DNA of 64,000 nucleotides. It comes from Natronobacterium texcoconense (lineage in GTDB: Archaea > Halobacteriota > Halobacteria > Halobacteriales > Natrialbaceae). The notes below the pieces were generated by a model. The model saw only the letters and a program-made list of their open reading frames with translations. It searched no databases and had not been told where the DNA came from. The stretch covers positions 62,001-126,000 of the forward strand of contig NZ_FNLC01000005.1 in NCBI RefSeq assembly GCF_900104065.1. The letters are read 5' to 3'. This document shows, piece after piece, positions 1 to 8,073 of this stretch. The translations under genes were made by a program, and so were the position numbers. Each line of letters starts with the position of its first letter. The first letter of the stretch is position 1.

Positions 1-1133
1 GTCTTCTTCCGCCGATTTCGGACCCTCTTCGTTCGGGTGCGCGGATCCGCCGGTCCGAGCAGTCGCCGTCCGAGCCAGTAGAACCCGCCCCCGAGCAGCG
101 AGACGATGGCCACGAACGGCGTCCAAGGGTGGAGGTCGTACAGTGCATCCAGCACCGGCAACGGCAGGAGATACAGGAATCGATACTCGGTGACGTAGGC
201 CGGATAGTAGCCGGTTTCTTCGGGTGCCGTGACGGTGAGCGTCACGTCTTCGGTCTCCCGTGGGCCGACGGTCACCGGCCCGACGCCCCCGTCGACGGTC
301 TCGCTTTCCGATTCGACGTAGGCGACGACCGGGACGACTCCACCGTTGGGTATCGGATGGGGCGTCTCGGCAGTCGTACCCTGCTCGATTATCAGCGACT
401 GATCGGAGTCGAACTCCGCGCTGACGACATCGTAGGAGTGAGTGCCGGCGGGCGCGAGCATCGCCGCCGACGCAGCGACGACCACGACCAGGGCGAACGT
501 TCCCGCGAGCACGCGCGGATCGATACCGTCGTCGCGGTCGTCTTCGATCGACGACCGTCGGGACGGCTGACGTCGCTCCCGAACCGTCTCGAGACCATAG
601 AGGAGAAGCGACACTGCAAGGAGCAGGTAGGCGACTCCCGACGTCCCGAGAAACACACGGAAACCGAGCGTGGCCGCGAGCCAGCGCTGGACGCCCTCGA
701 GTGTCTCGCCGACGGTCATCACCGCGGTTCCGAGACTCGGAATCGTGACGACCTCGTTGTTTACCTGCAGGGCAGTCGCGACGATCTGACCGTCCTGGAC
801 AGGTGGCTCGTCCCCGTCCTGGTCCGTGAACGGGTTCGCGTCACCCCGGGTCACGTACCCCTGTCCCGTCTCGTCGACGATCCGGTGGGTAGTCAACCCG
901 CCACCCTCGATCTCTTCGGCCTCGAAGACGACGACGTCGCCGCTCTCGGGCGGTCCAGTCAGTTCACTGGGGATTGCCACGAACCCGTCACCCGTCTCGA
1001 TCGTCGGCTCCATGCTGCCCGTCTCGACGAACCCGAGCAGAATCGGCTGTCCCAGAAGCTGGCCGGCGACCAGCGCGACGAGCACGACGAGGAGGAGTCC
1101 CTGGACCCCCTTCCCCACCCCCTGCCGGATCAT
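1..1133 (-). CDS. ER-type signal peptidase I with extracytoplasmic C-terminal extension (partial, runs off left edge)
   Basis: Membrane serine protease of family S26 that removes signal peptides on the outer membrane face. The start ATG follows an in-frame TAA by one codon. An N-terminal TM lies at about residues 11-33. The catalytic serine is Ser40 in GSMEPT and His83 sits in TTHR, so this is the Ser/His (Sec11/SipW) type rather than the bacterial Ser/Lys type. An RGDAN motif follows at 96-100. After the catalytic core come two more TM segments enclosing an arginine-rich linker, then an extracellular beta-rich stretch with GPRETEDVTLTV, and another TM near the left edge. About 377 codons are visible and no stop is reached. 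It lies in the same direction as three DUF1102 proteins with SipW-like signals (2420-4188), so a dedicated role in maturing them is a reasonable inference. The peptidase call is firm; the substrate link is inferred. Confidence 0.88.
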   Translation of the reverse strand, partial: MIRQGVGKGVQGLLLVVLVALVAGQLLGQPILLGFVETGSMEPTIETGDGFVAIPSELTGPPESGDVVVFEAEEIEGGGLTTHRIVDETGQGYVTRGDANPFTDQDGDEPPVQDGQIVATALQVNNEVVTIPSLGTAVMTVGETLEGVQRWLAATLGFRVFLGTSGVAYLLLAVSLLLYGLETVRERRQPSRRSSIEDDRDDGIDPRVLAGTFALVVVVAASAAMLAPAGTHSYDVVSAEFDSDQSLIIEQGTTAETPHPIPNGGVVPVVAYVESESETVDGGVGPVTVGPRETEDVTLTVTAPEETGYYPAYVTEYRFLYLLPLPVLDALYDLHPWTPFVAIVSLLGGGFYWLGRRLLGPADPRTRTKRVRNRRKK

Positions 1134-1407
1134 TCGTTACCACGTGGCCCAACCATGTTCCATTATTTGTAAGTTGTGGAGAGTGATCAGTCCGAGAATC
1201 GATCGAACGTGTTCGCCAAACGTCCCGATCGGTCATCGTAACGAGACCACGGAAAGCCGACTCTGTACTGGTCGCGGGAACGCAGGATCGTCCGGAGTGA
1301 ACCACCCGAACGAACCACTCCCTCGAGTTGGGATACCGGCCACGTTCGCTATCCTCGACGCGTTACCGTGGTCGGCCGCTCGAATCCACGTTCGGCCCCA
1401 GATCGCC

Positions 1408-1833
1408 TTACTCGGCGTGGTCCTCCCCGTCGACAGCCGTCACCCACACCCGCAGTTCGGAGACGAGATCGCGTTCCTGGTCCAGGCCGTCGACGTCGTA
1501 GTCGACGTAGAGGTAGGTGAGATCCCGACGCTCGACGACGTAGGTCCGGGACTCGTCTTGCTCGCGGTAGCTGATCGTGTCCGTCTCGAGGTCGCCGTCG
1601 GCACTGGCTCGCGTGATCGAGAGCCGATCACCGACGGCAGGAAGCGCGAGTCCATCAGCGTCGTAGACCGCATCGAGGAGTTCCTCCGATCCCGACTCGA
1701 AAATATACAGCGAAATGCGGTCGCTCGTCGGTTCGATAGCCGGCTCGAGCCGGCTGTCTTGCTGTTCGAAAGCTCGTTTGTGCGTCCATTTCCGTTCGTC
1801 CGATTCACGATCTCGGTCCTGTGTGGGTTCCAT
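1408..1833 (-). CDS. hypothetical acidic soluble protein, 141 aa
   Basis: No family recognised. The protein is acidic, with no signal peptide or TM segment. The first 35 residues are charged and probably disordered; the rest alternates hydrophobic and charged residues in a way that suggests a small beta domain (motifs VGDRLSI and TYVVERRDLTYLYVDYDVDG). Codon use and acidity fit a real haloarchaeal gene, and the opposite-strand frames are shadows. It lies between the signal peptidase and the DUF1102 operon in the same direction, behind a long upstream region carrying a copy of the island's promoter motif (2248-2288), so it may belong to the surface-protein regulon. Confidence 0.6.
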   Translation of the reverse strand: MEPTQDRDRESDERKWTHKRAFEQQDSRLEPAIEPTSDRISLYIFESGSEELLDAVYDADGLALPAVGDRLSITRASADGDLETDTISYREQDESRTYVVERRDLTYLYVDYDVDGLDQERDLVSELRVWVTAVDGEDHAE

Positions 1834-2419
1834 GACTGTCTCTCTCCGTGATTTGGCCGCGGTTCGCCGTCGTCTCGCCGATAGTTCCCCGACGAGTCAG
1901 ATCGATAGCTGTGGCGTCCAGTTCCAGCGCCGAATCAGGGGAGTGGAACCGGAGCCGATGCGAGTGCACTCCCTCACTTTCGCGCTGTCGCCGCCTCGTC
2001 TCTCCACCCCCTCCCCAGTTGGTGGTCGTCGCCCGAATCTTGCGGTCGACACTGAGACAGCGACGGGGGACAACGGGACGTCACCGAAGGCGGGTGATCG
2101 GGTGTGGTGTGGGGCAGATCCGGCAGCCGCGACGTTCCCGTCGCGACGTACCGTCTCTCGCACGACCACGCCGTCCCCCGACGACGAGGCGTGCGAGTTC
2201 GTCAGGCGACGTCACGTTCCCCGTCTGGACGCAGGCAAGCGGAGCCCATTGTAATACGGCTGTTGACCGGACTTCGACGGGAGTCAACGACGGATTCGGC
2301 ACTGGCTAGATAAGAGTTTGAGGAACGAGCAGGTGGCGGGAAGAAGAGTTCATAAACTCGCCAACCTGTTCAGAGAGCGTTAAACTGTGAGAAAACTACG
2401 ACGAACAAAGAACGAGTGA
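1834..2419. other. 586-base non-coding region with the 5' signals of the leftmost transcription unit
   Basis: No convincing gene. Short open frames on both strands lack haloarchaeal amino-acid character (they are Arg/Pro/Ser rich). A copy of the island promoter motif lies at 2248-2288. A small hairpin GAGTT-CATA-AACTC at 2346-2359 sits just after the last gene of the DUF1102 operon and may help end its transcripts. A decayed gene in 1900-2230 cannot be excluded. Confidence 0.5.
2248..2288 (-). promoter_or_regulatory. island promoter motif, copy A (shortened spacing)
   Basis: Plus-strand ATTGTAATAC at 2248-2257 followed by GGCTGTTGA matches copies B (4299) and C (8074). A GTCAAC half-site lies at 2283, 35 bases from the motif start, against 46 in copies B and C. 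Read on the minus strand it points towards the 1833 gene and the signal peptidase. Confidence 0.5.
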
Positions 2420-3097
2420 TTATTCTGGCTCGATCGGTTTCGGCCCGCGAACCGAGTCAGCACTATCTGATTCGGTAGAAAACCCGTCGAAATCGGTCTC
2501 TTCGGCCCGAACCGGGATTTCGACTGTTTCTCCGAACGGTTCGTCGACGTCGGTCGTATCGATGCGGATGCCGAGCCCGACTGCTTCGCCTTTGGGAACG
2601 AAGACCGACTGGTCCTCGACTAGATCGTTGATTTCACCAGTTGGTTCGAATGTATCGGGATCTAATTCTTCGACGATAACCCGTACTTCCGCGTCCGAAT
2701 CGACGTCGTCGGGCTGCTGAATGAGGACGTCACTCGTTCCCTGATTCTGGGCGACAAACATCGAGGTGTAGTTCCCCTCCGCATCCGATCCGGCTGGACG
2801 GCCGAGGAACTCGTACGTGCTCTCGATCGCGACGCCGTCGCCGTCGACGCCCTCGACTGCATCATCGAACGAGAATTCGATGGCTCCCGACGACGTATCC
2901 GTCGTGGCGTACGGCATCCAGTCCTGATCGAAGTAATCGTCCGTCGCCTCCAAACGGAGGTACGCTTCCGAATCATTCGTAACGCGTACGTCAGCGTCGC
3001 GGTCTGCGGTCAGCGATGTGAACGCGCCTGTCCCAACTGCAGCGATACCTCCGCTTACCAGTGCTCCAGTTCCGAGTACAAATGTTCGTCTATTCAT
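2420..3097 (-). CDS. DUF1102 / TasA-like secreted protein, 225 aa
   Basis: Probably exported to the cell surface. The N-terminus combines an RR motif (MNRRTFVLG) with a glycine/alanine hydrophobic stretch ending GTGAFTS, the layout of SipW-dependent signal peptides of the CalY/TasA group. Straight after the predicted cleavage comes the motif shared by four proteins here: ADRDADVRV then AYLRLE, likely the first beta-strand. The remainder is acidic and beta-rich with no C-terminal anchor; the last 25 residues are a D/S/P-rich tail. It is the third gene of a minus-strand operon of three paralogues (33-base gap to the previous gene). In bacteria and in Pyrobaculum such proteins form donor-strand-exchanged extracellular filaments; that role here is inferred. 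Confidence 0.8.
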   Translation of the reverse strand: MNRRTFVLGTGALVSGGIAAVGTGAFTSLTADRDADVRVTNDSEAYLRLEATDDYFDQDWMPYATTDTSSGAIEFSFDDAVEGVDGDGVAIESTYEFLGRPAGSDAEGNYTSMFVAQNQGTSDVLIQQPDDVDSDAEVRVIVEELDPDTFEPTGEINDLVEDQSVFVPKGEAVGLGIRIDTTDVDEPFGETVEIPVRAEETDFDGFSTESDSADSVRGPKPIEPE

Positions 3098-3129
3098 AAT
3101 TGTAAGTGTTCTCGAAAACAGCTGATGGA

Positions 3130-3687
3130 TCAGCTGTGATCCGCTGTCGGATCGGTCGCGGTTGCTTTTATCGTTACGTCGATCAATTCGTCGTCCCGCT
3201 CTTCGGCTATGCGGTCGCTGTCGATTTTAACGCCGACGAGAACTTGCTCTCCGACCGGGAGTGTCGCTGCTCCAGCATCACCGTCGAGGAGCGGTTCCGG
3301 GTTGTCGACGTAGAACCCCATCTCGTCGTACACCGGTGCTTCCGGGAACTCCGCCCAGAAGAACACGTCCTGTGACCCGGTGTTCTTGACGGCGAATACG
3401 TCGTCGAACGTCACTACTGCATCGACATTCGGGCCGTGTCCCTCGCCTTCCAGCACCTGGTTGAAGTCGAGTTCGAGGGTCGCGCCACCCCCCGTATTAT
3501 CGGCGATGTCCGCATTCGGGTAGTCGACGGAATCGAGCGCCTCGAGTTGGAGCAGGGCTTCATCCTCACGCTTGACGGCGATATCAGCGTTTCGCTCGCC
3601 GCTTACCTGGGTGAACGCACCGGTACCGATAACCACGCTACCAGTGGCGAATGCACCCAGTCCGACGAGGACGCTACGACGATCCAT
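3130..3687 (-). CDS. DUF1102 / TasA-like secreted protein, 185 aa
   Basis: Second of three tandem paralogues. The signal begins MDRRSVLVG, has a hydrophobic core, and ends GTGAFTQ; the mature chain starts with GERNADIAV and ALLQLEALD, the weakest match of the set to the shared ERDA-V-V-AYL motif. The body is a small acidic beta protein containing a VLVGVKIDSDR strand typical of the family. It starts 15 bases after the stop of the upstream paralogue and ends 33 bases before the next, so the three are almost certainly co-transcribed. It diverges clearly from its neighbours, so the three may be different subunits (for example major, minor and cap) rather than recent copies. That division of labour is inference. 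Confidence 0.8.
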   Translation of the reverse strand: MDRRSVLVGLGAFATGSVVIGTGAFTQVSGERNADIAVKREDEALLQLEALDSVDYPNADIADNTGGGATLELDFNQVLEGEGHGPNVDAVVTFDDVFAVKNTGSQDVFFWAEFPEAPVYDEMGFYVDNPEPLLDGDAGAATLPVGEQVLVGVKIDSDRIAEERDDELIDVTIKATATDPTADHS

Positions 3688-3702
3688 TATTCAGCCACCC
3701 CG

Positions 3703-4188
3703 TTACGCCTCGCTTGCGTCGGCTTCGAACGCGATCGTGTCGGCGACTTCGTCACCGTCACTGAGACCGCTAGTGTCGATCGTCAGTCCGACGGTGGTTG
3801 ACTCGCCGACACCGAGCGTCTCCCAGCCGTCTTCGAGATCGGGATCCAGGGTGACCGCGTCGGCGTTGTCGCCCTGTACGTCGGCCTGGACACCGACGGA
3901 CTGGCTACCCTGGTTTTCGACGACGAAGACGTCGTCGATCACCGTCTCTGCTTCGGGATTCAGTTCGTCGATCGTAATTTCGAACGTACCGTCGTCCGCT
4001 TCGCCGGCGTACTCGTCGCCGTTGTCGGTATCAGCGGCGCTGATCTGGAGGTACGCGCTCGAGTCACTCGTGACTTCGATGCTCGCGTCACGGTCGGCTT
4101 CGACCGACGTGAACGCGCCCGTTCCCACGGCCGCGGCTGTTCCCGATGCCAGTGCTCCCAGTCCGATGACGAATTTTCGTCGTTGCAT
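3703..4188 (-). CDS. DUF1102 / TasA-like secreted protein, 161 aa
   Basis: First gene of the three-gene operon. The start at 4188 (MQRRKFVIG) is preferred over the longer in-frame start at 4254 because it gives the compact RR-plus-hydrophobic signal seen in both neighbours. The signal ends GTGAFTS, and the mature N-terminus VEADRDASIEV with AYLQIS matches the shared motif. At 161 residues it is the shortest and most complete match to the DUF1102 core, ending in GESTTVGLTIDTSGL and a short strand. Its promoter region carries bipartite element B about 110 bases upstream, leaving an unusually long 5' region for a haloarchaeal gene. Confidence 0.82.
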   Translation of the reverse strand: MQRRKFVIGLGALASGTAAAVGTGAFTSVEADRDASIEVTSDSSAYLQISAADTDNGDEYAGEADDGTFEITIDELNPEAETVIDDVFVVENQGSQSVGVQADVQGDNADAVTLDPDLEDGWETLGVGESTTVGLTIDTSGLSDGDEVADTIAFEADASEA

Positions 4189-4693
4189 GGTTGATCTCTC
4201 CATCGTGATCGCAGGCGACAACACGCCCCCTCTGCGATGGCTGTCGTCGCCCAATCCCCGCTTCAGGGATTACAGGTCGAGCGTCTCCAACAAGGGATAT
4301 TGTAATACACCTGTGGAGTTAATTTCAGAATGCAATGATGGATAGTCAACCGCCTGCTGACTCCGTCGTCGAAATCCTCGGTGAACTGCCACCTCCCTGG
4401 AACGAACGCGAACTTCAACTTGGAACGCCGTCCGGGATGTAGTGTTCCCAAATTTCCTCTTTCAGATCCTCTTCTGGAAGGGTATCAGTGACGTTTACCT
4501 TCCTCAACGTTGGTCTGAATCTCCCTATAGCCGATCGAACGGCCCTCGCAGTCCTTTCGTACAGGACCTGGCTCCCAATCACTCTCCCGGGCGGTCAACG
4601 ATATTCCTGATTTGTTAAACCTTGAATTAGTTGGATTCAATTACTTATTGAGCACACAACCTTTTTTGCAAGAGGTGTGATACCGGCTACCCG
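4189..4693. other. 505-base divergent intergenic region between DUF1102 operon and regulator
   Basis: No gene seen; the 62-codon frame inside is not protein-like. It holds promoter element B (4299-4359) for the minus-strand operon. The final 100 bases before 4694 are AT-rich (TTGTTAAACC, TTGAATTAG, CTTATTGAG, CCTTTTTTGC) and presumably carry the regulator's promoter. A GGTCAACGATATTCC stretch near 4589 contains the same GTCAAC half-site as the bipartite elements. Confidence 0.6.
4299..4359 (-). promoter_or_regulatory. island bipartite promoter element, copy B
   Basis: On the minus strand: CAGCAGG, 2-base gap, GTTGAC, then the proximal block CTCCACAGGTGTATTACAATA. Plus coordinates: ATTGTAATAC 4299-4308, GTCAAC 4345-4350, CCTGCTG 4353-4359. 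All three blocks have the same spacing as in copy C. It precedes the DUF1102 operon that starts at 4188. Confidence 0.7.
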
Positions 4694-5344
4694 ATGGGGA
4701 CAACTCACGCAGCACAATCTGCCGATGCAGACGTACCGGGGACCGACGCCGACGGGGGTTCGCCCGATACCGAACCGACGGACGCCACTCTCACCGAAGA
4801 CGAACTCTTCGAAATGCTGTCGAACCGGCGTCGACGCCACATCCTCCACCAGCTCATGCGAGAGGGTGACCGAATCGACGTCGGAACGCTCTCCGAAGAA
4901 ATCGCCGCTTCCGAGGACGGCATCGATATCCACGAAGTCTCGAGTACCGACCGAAAGCGCGTCTATACGGCGCTTCACCAGTCTCACCTGCCGAAGATGG
5001 ACGAGGCGGGCGTCCTCGCGTTCAACAAGGACCGTGGGTTCGTCGAACCGATGCCCGCACTCGAGGACGTCGAGATATACATGGACATCGTTCACGGACG
5101 CGAGATCCCCTGGAGCGACTACTACATCGGCCTGACGGCGGTGTCCGCCCTGTTGCTCGCGGTGTCCGCGGCCAGCCTCGGACCGTTCGCGGCACTCTCT
5201 CCGTACGCCTGGGGCGTCTTCGTCGTCGTCTCGTTCGGCGTTTCGGCGATCGCACACCGATACTACGCTCGCCGGAATCGCCTGGGGATCACGGAGGATC
5301 CACCCGGTGTCGAACTCGAGTACTCGTCGGACAGCGACCGATAA
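4694..5344 (+). CDS. DUF7344-type winged-helix protein with two C-terminal TM segments, 216 aa
   Basis: Likely transcription regulator held at the membrane. The first 30 residues are acidic and disordered. Residues 33-115 form a winged helix (TEDELFEMLSNRRRRHILHQL, then STDRKRVYTALHQSHLPKMDEAGVL), the pattern of the haloarchaeal DUF7344 domain. Two hydrophobic helices at about 145-161 and 170-189 are followed by RYYARR, placing the DNA-binding part in the cytoplasm. It is divergent from the DUF1102 operon and 70 bases upstream of another TasA-like gene in its own direction, so it is the natural candidate regulator of the island. Specific binding to elements A-C is inference. Confidence 0.8.
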   Translation: MGTTHAAQSADADVPGTDADGGSPDTEPTDATLTEDELFEMLSNRRRRHILHQLMREGDRIDVGTLSEEIAASEDGIDIHEVSSTDRKRVYTALHQSHLPKMDEAGVLAFNKDRGFVEPMPALEDVEIYMDIVHGREIPWSDYYIGLTAVSALLLAVSAASLGPFAALSPYAWGVFVVVSFGVSAIAHRYYARRNRLGITEDPPGVELEYSSDSDR

Positions 5345-5414
5345 CCGTGGGTCGCCCTGTTCGATCCACCCCTCGTAGCGCGCCGAAACGCCGTTCCCGA
5401 CCGCCGACACTGAT

Positions 5415-6383
5415 ATGGACCGAACGAGACGCGCGACGCTCGTGATGATCGCGGGCTCGAGCGGATTGCTCGCCGTCGACACGCTCGGCCACTCGAGTGC
5501 GGAACTCGAGCGAGACGTATCGGTCGACGTAGTGAGCGACGCGAACGCGTATCTCGGGTTAGTCGACGACGACGTCGAAACAGGTGGCCTCCTCTTCGAG
5601 GATGGCGCGCGGTACCCGCTCGCGACGTTCGACGTCGTCAACCAGCTCACCGAACCGATCGACGTCTCGCTCGCCCTCGAGGACGAACGTGTCCGGTTCA
5701 CGTCGATCGAGACCGGCGACGAGCGACACCTCACCGAGCCTGATCTCGGTAGTGGAGAGAAAGTCGGCGTCACGATCGACCTCGATAGTCGCTCCTCGCT
5801 TCCGGTCGACGAGGAGACGATCACGACTGCACTCGAGATCGAAGCCGACGGAGAACGGACACACGTCGACGCCGAACGAACGCTCACGCTCCTTCCGGGA
5901 GTATTACTCGTCGTGGACCTGTGTTCGTTCCCGGGGTGGGACGGCACGCTCGTCCTCCGGAAGCGACGAACCGAAGACGGGGATCTTTCGCTCCACCTCG
6001 AGATCGTCGACTGTTCCGGCGACAGTCGTACGTCGGTCGACGAAATCGACGTCTCGAGTGGGCTGGTTCCCGAACTTCGACTGTCGTTTCCGGAGGAAGA
6101 TCATCTCTTCTCTCGCCACTCGAGTTCGCAGGCCGATTCCGGTTCCAGTGACGATCCGTCGCAAACGAACTCCGAACAGACGTTCGAGTCCGCTCTCACG
6201 ACGGCGGACAGCGTCGACGCCGAACTCGAACGAGAGTCGACAGCGGACGACGAGAGCGAACTGACTGCGAACGACGAGTCGGGCGTTCCTGTCCTCGAAG
6301 TCGATCCGGATACCTCGCTCGAGGACGTGGAGTCACGGCCGGTGGAATCGGTCGAGGTTCGGTTTTCAGAACTCGAGGAGTAG
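5415..6383 (+). CDS. TasA/DUF1102-related protein with long Ser/Asp/Glu-rich C-terminal tail, 322 aa
   Basis: Fourth member of the local family. It begins MDRTRRATLVMIAGS, a short RR-type signal, and then carries ELERDVSVDVVSDANAYLGL, matching the ERD-V-V-D-AYL motif of the DUF1102 proteins. Unlike them it lacks a GTGAFTS cleavage site. Residues 1-150 form the TasA-like beta domain and about 155-220 a second beta-rich segment (LVVDLCSFPGWDGTLVLRK). From about 230 to the end it is a low-complexity S/D/E tail. It is not anchored at its C-terminus. Position 70 bases after the regulator suggests co-transcription. It could be an anchor or accessory subunit; this is a guess from the architecture. 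Confidence 0.72.
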   Translation: MDRTRRATLVMIAGSSGLLAVDTLGHSSAELERDVSVDVVSDANAYLGLVDDDVETGGLLFEDGARYPLATFDVVNQLTEPIDVSLALEDERVRFTSIETGDERHLTEPDLGSGEKVGVTIDLDSRSSLPVDEETITTALEIEADGERTHVDAERTLTLLPGVLLVVDLCSFPGWDGTLVLRKRRTEDGDLSLHLEIVDCSGDSRTSVDEIDVSSGLVPELRLSFPEEDHLFSRHSSSQADSGSSDDPSQTNSEQTFESALTTADSVDAELERESTADDESELTANDESGVPVLEVDPDTSLEDVESRPVESVEVRFSELEE

Positions 6384-6527
6384 TTTCTCATCCTGATGGT
6401 AACTAGTTGCAAACGCCAGAGCAGCTGTTCTGGAGGGTGAGACTGAAGGGACACCGATTCTGGTATTAAAAGGAAGAGAGTCAATCGTCGTCAGTGACAG
6501 TCCTTACTGTCGTGTTTTCGCCGACGT
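6384..6527. other. short convergent intergenic region
   Basis: Between two convergent genes. AT-rich for this genome, containing AACTAGTT at 6401-6408 and an A/T run near 6465 that could terminate transcripts. No gene seen. Confidence 0.4.
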
Positions 6528-6890
6528 CTACCCGTCATCGGCGTCCGTCGCATTGAACGACCCCGTTCCACCCGCTGTTACTGACGGATCAGGGTCCGGA
6601 TCGGGCGACGGACCGGGAGACGGTCCCGGCGTCGGCGATGGCGTCACCTCATCGTCGTCCTCGTCATCATCGTTTTCGTCGTCCTCTTTTTCTTTGTCGT
6701 CTTTGGGGTCATCATCCGGTGGGCCGTCAGGTTCCTCCTCGTCCGGCGGCATTTCTTCGTCGTCTTCGTCCGAGTATGGTTCCGGGTCGGGTTCCTCCTC
6801 GTCTTCGTCGGAGTCGGGGGCGAGCGACGAACAGCCGGCGAGTACAGCGGCCCCGCCGACGACGATGACCTGACGGCGGGTGCGCGACAT
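6528..6890 (-). CDS. low-complexity acidic lipoprotein, 120 aa
   Basis: Predicted lipid-anchored surface protein. The N-terminus MSRTRRQVIVVGG followed by AVLAGCSS is a Tat-style RR signal with a lipobox; Cys20 would be lipidated. The mature chain is almost entirely Asp/Glu/Pro with some Lys, then a Pro-Ser/Pro-Asp repeat stretch (TPGPSPGPSPDPDPDP) and a short GGTGSFNATDADDG end. There is no folded domain, so it may be a wall-spanning or cation-binding spacer. It starts 3 bases after the stop of the upstream secreted protein (6894-7904) and must be co-transcribed with it. Composition makes homology searches uninformative, and function is unknown. Confidence 0.7.
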   Translation of the reverse strand: MSRTRRQVIVVGGAAVLAGCSSLAPDSDEDEEEPDPEPYSDEDDEEMPPDEEEPDGPPDDDPKDDKEKEDDENDDDEDDDEVTPSPTPGPSPGPSPDPDPDPSVTAGGTGSFNATDADDG

Positions 6891-6893
6891 CGG

Positions 6894-7904
6894 TTACTCG
6901 CCGTCCTCGGCGGTGAACTCGCCATCACCGCCCGCGGTAGTTCCGGGGCCGATGTTTTCGATGGTGAGCGACCCGTCGCCGTCGGCGTCATTGTCCGTGT
7001 GCTCGACGCCTTCGGTGTCGGTGACGGTGGCGTGGACGGTGAAGTCGAAGTCGAACGAGTCCGTGTGGTCGAGGTCGAACTCGACTGGCGTCTTGCCGAT
7101 ATACCAGTCTTGTTCGGCCCCGCGTTCGAGTTTCACCGCGAGCGACTCGGTCGGGAATACCGTCTCCGTCTCTTCGATGGTGCCGTCGGCGTCGCGGCCG
7201 TCAAGGGAGACCTCGTGGTACCGCTTCCCGAACTCGGTTCCGAGTCCGTCGTCGTCGTACCGCTCGCCGTGCTCCAGAAGGTCCTCACCAGTCCACTCGT
7301 CTGGTTCGCCTTCGGCGTCGTCGGCAATGATGTCGAACGAGAAGTAGTGGTTAGTCGGGTTGTAGAACGTGATGTCGATACCGTAGCCGCCGTCGCCCTC
7401 GGAGACCTCGAAGTATGGCCTGTCGTTACTCTCGTTCTCCATGTTGTGGTCGTAACCGGTCACGGTGTCGTCAAGCCCGACGTTGCTGACTTCCCACGGT
7501 ACATCGAAGGCGTCCTCGCCGAACAGGTCGAGGAGGTCGATGTCCGAAGCCTCCGTTGTCACAGGATCGTCGCCAGGACGGTGCGAGGTCTGCTGGTCAG
7601 AGTCGAGTTCCTCCTCGATCTCACCAGGGTCGTACGCCTGCTTCGTCTCGCCGTCGTGTTCGACTTCGACGTTCCACTCGATGTGTTCGGCGTCGTTGTC
7701 GAAGCCTTCCCACGCGGCGGCGAGGGTGACGTTCGAGACGGCCAGTTCCTCGAACTCGCCGTTATGGGTGTCGAACGATTCGTCGTCGATGGCGAACGTG
7801 CCGTCCGCTTTGACTTGGGCGGCTGCGCTGCCAGTGAAGGCCGCGAGTCCGATAGTTGCTGCCCCGATACCTCCCGCGCCTGCGATGAACTTGCGTCGGT
7901 TCAT
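6894..7904 (-). CDS. secreted Tat-type acidic beta protein, 336 aa
   Basis: Exported protein of unknown function. The signal MNRRKFIAG is followed by a Gly/Ala/Ile core ending GLAAFTGSAAAQV, a Tat motif with an Ala-x-Ala site and a reminder of the AFTS sites nearby. The mature protein is very acidic, rich in alternating hydrophobic/polar strands, with aromatic-rich segments (GYGIDITFYNP, FSFDIIADD, FDFDFTVHATVT) that suggest an immunoglobulin-like or camelysin-like beta fold. It lacks the ERDA-AYL motif, so membership of DUF1102 is not claimed. Downstream is the acidic lipoprotein at 6528-6890. Promoter element C lies about 170 bases upstream, tying it to the DUF1102 operon. Confidence 0.72.
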   Translation of the reverse strand: MNRRKFIAGAGGIGAATIGLAAFTGSAAAQVKADGTFAIDDESFDTHNGEFEELAVSNVTLAAAWEGFDNDAEHIEWNVEVEHDGETKQAYDPGEIEEELDSDQQTSHRPGDDPVTTEASDIDLLDLFGEDAFDVPWEVSNVGLDDTVTGYDHNMENESNDRPYFEVSEGDGGYGIDITFYNPTNHYFSFDIIADDAEGEPDEWTGEDLLEHGERYDDDGLGTEFGKRYHEVSLDGRDADGTIEETETVFPTESLAVKLERGAEQDWYIGKTPVEFDLDHTDSFDFDFTVHATVTDTEGVEHTDNDADGDGSLTIENIGPGTTAGGDGEFTAEDGE

Positions 7905-8073
7905 TATCGAAAGTGATCTTTTGCTTCCCGAGGGGACGATCAGGGCTCACACCGCTCTGGTCGATATCCGTTGATGGCTGGATCCCCCATTGCGGATGAG
8001 TAGCCGCCTGTCGACCGCCCCACTCGTCCGACCCCCTGTAGGGATCGCAAGAAATCGGTCATCCAGGAGAGTT

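Noticed and set aside
1897-2302. small genes upstream of 1833
   Set aside because: The overlapping short frames on both strands are Arg/Ser/Pro rich, unlike the acidic proteins around them. A decayed gene is possible but cannot be supported.
6401-6408. fourth AACTAGTT as an operator
   Set aside because: It lies between convergent genes with no start codon nearby, so it is probably a chance occurrence.
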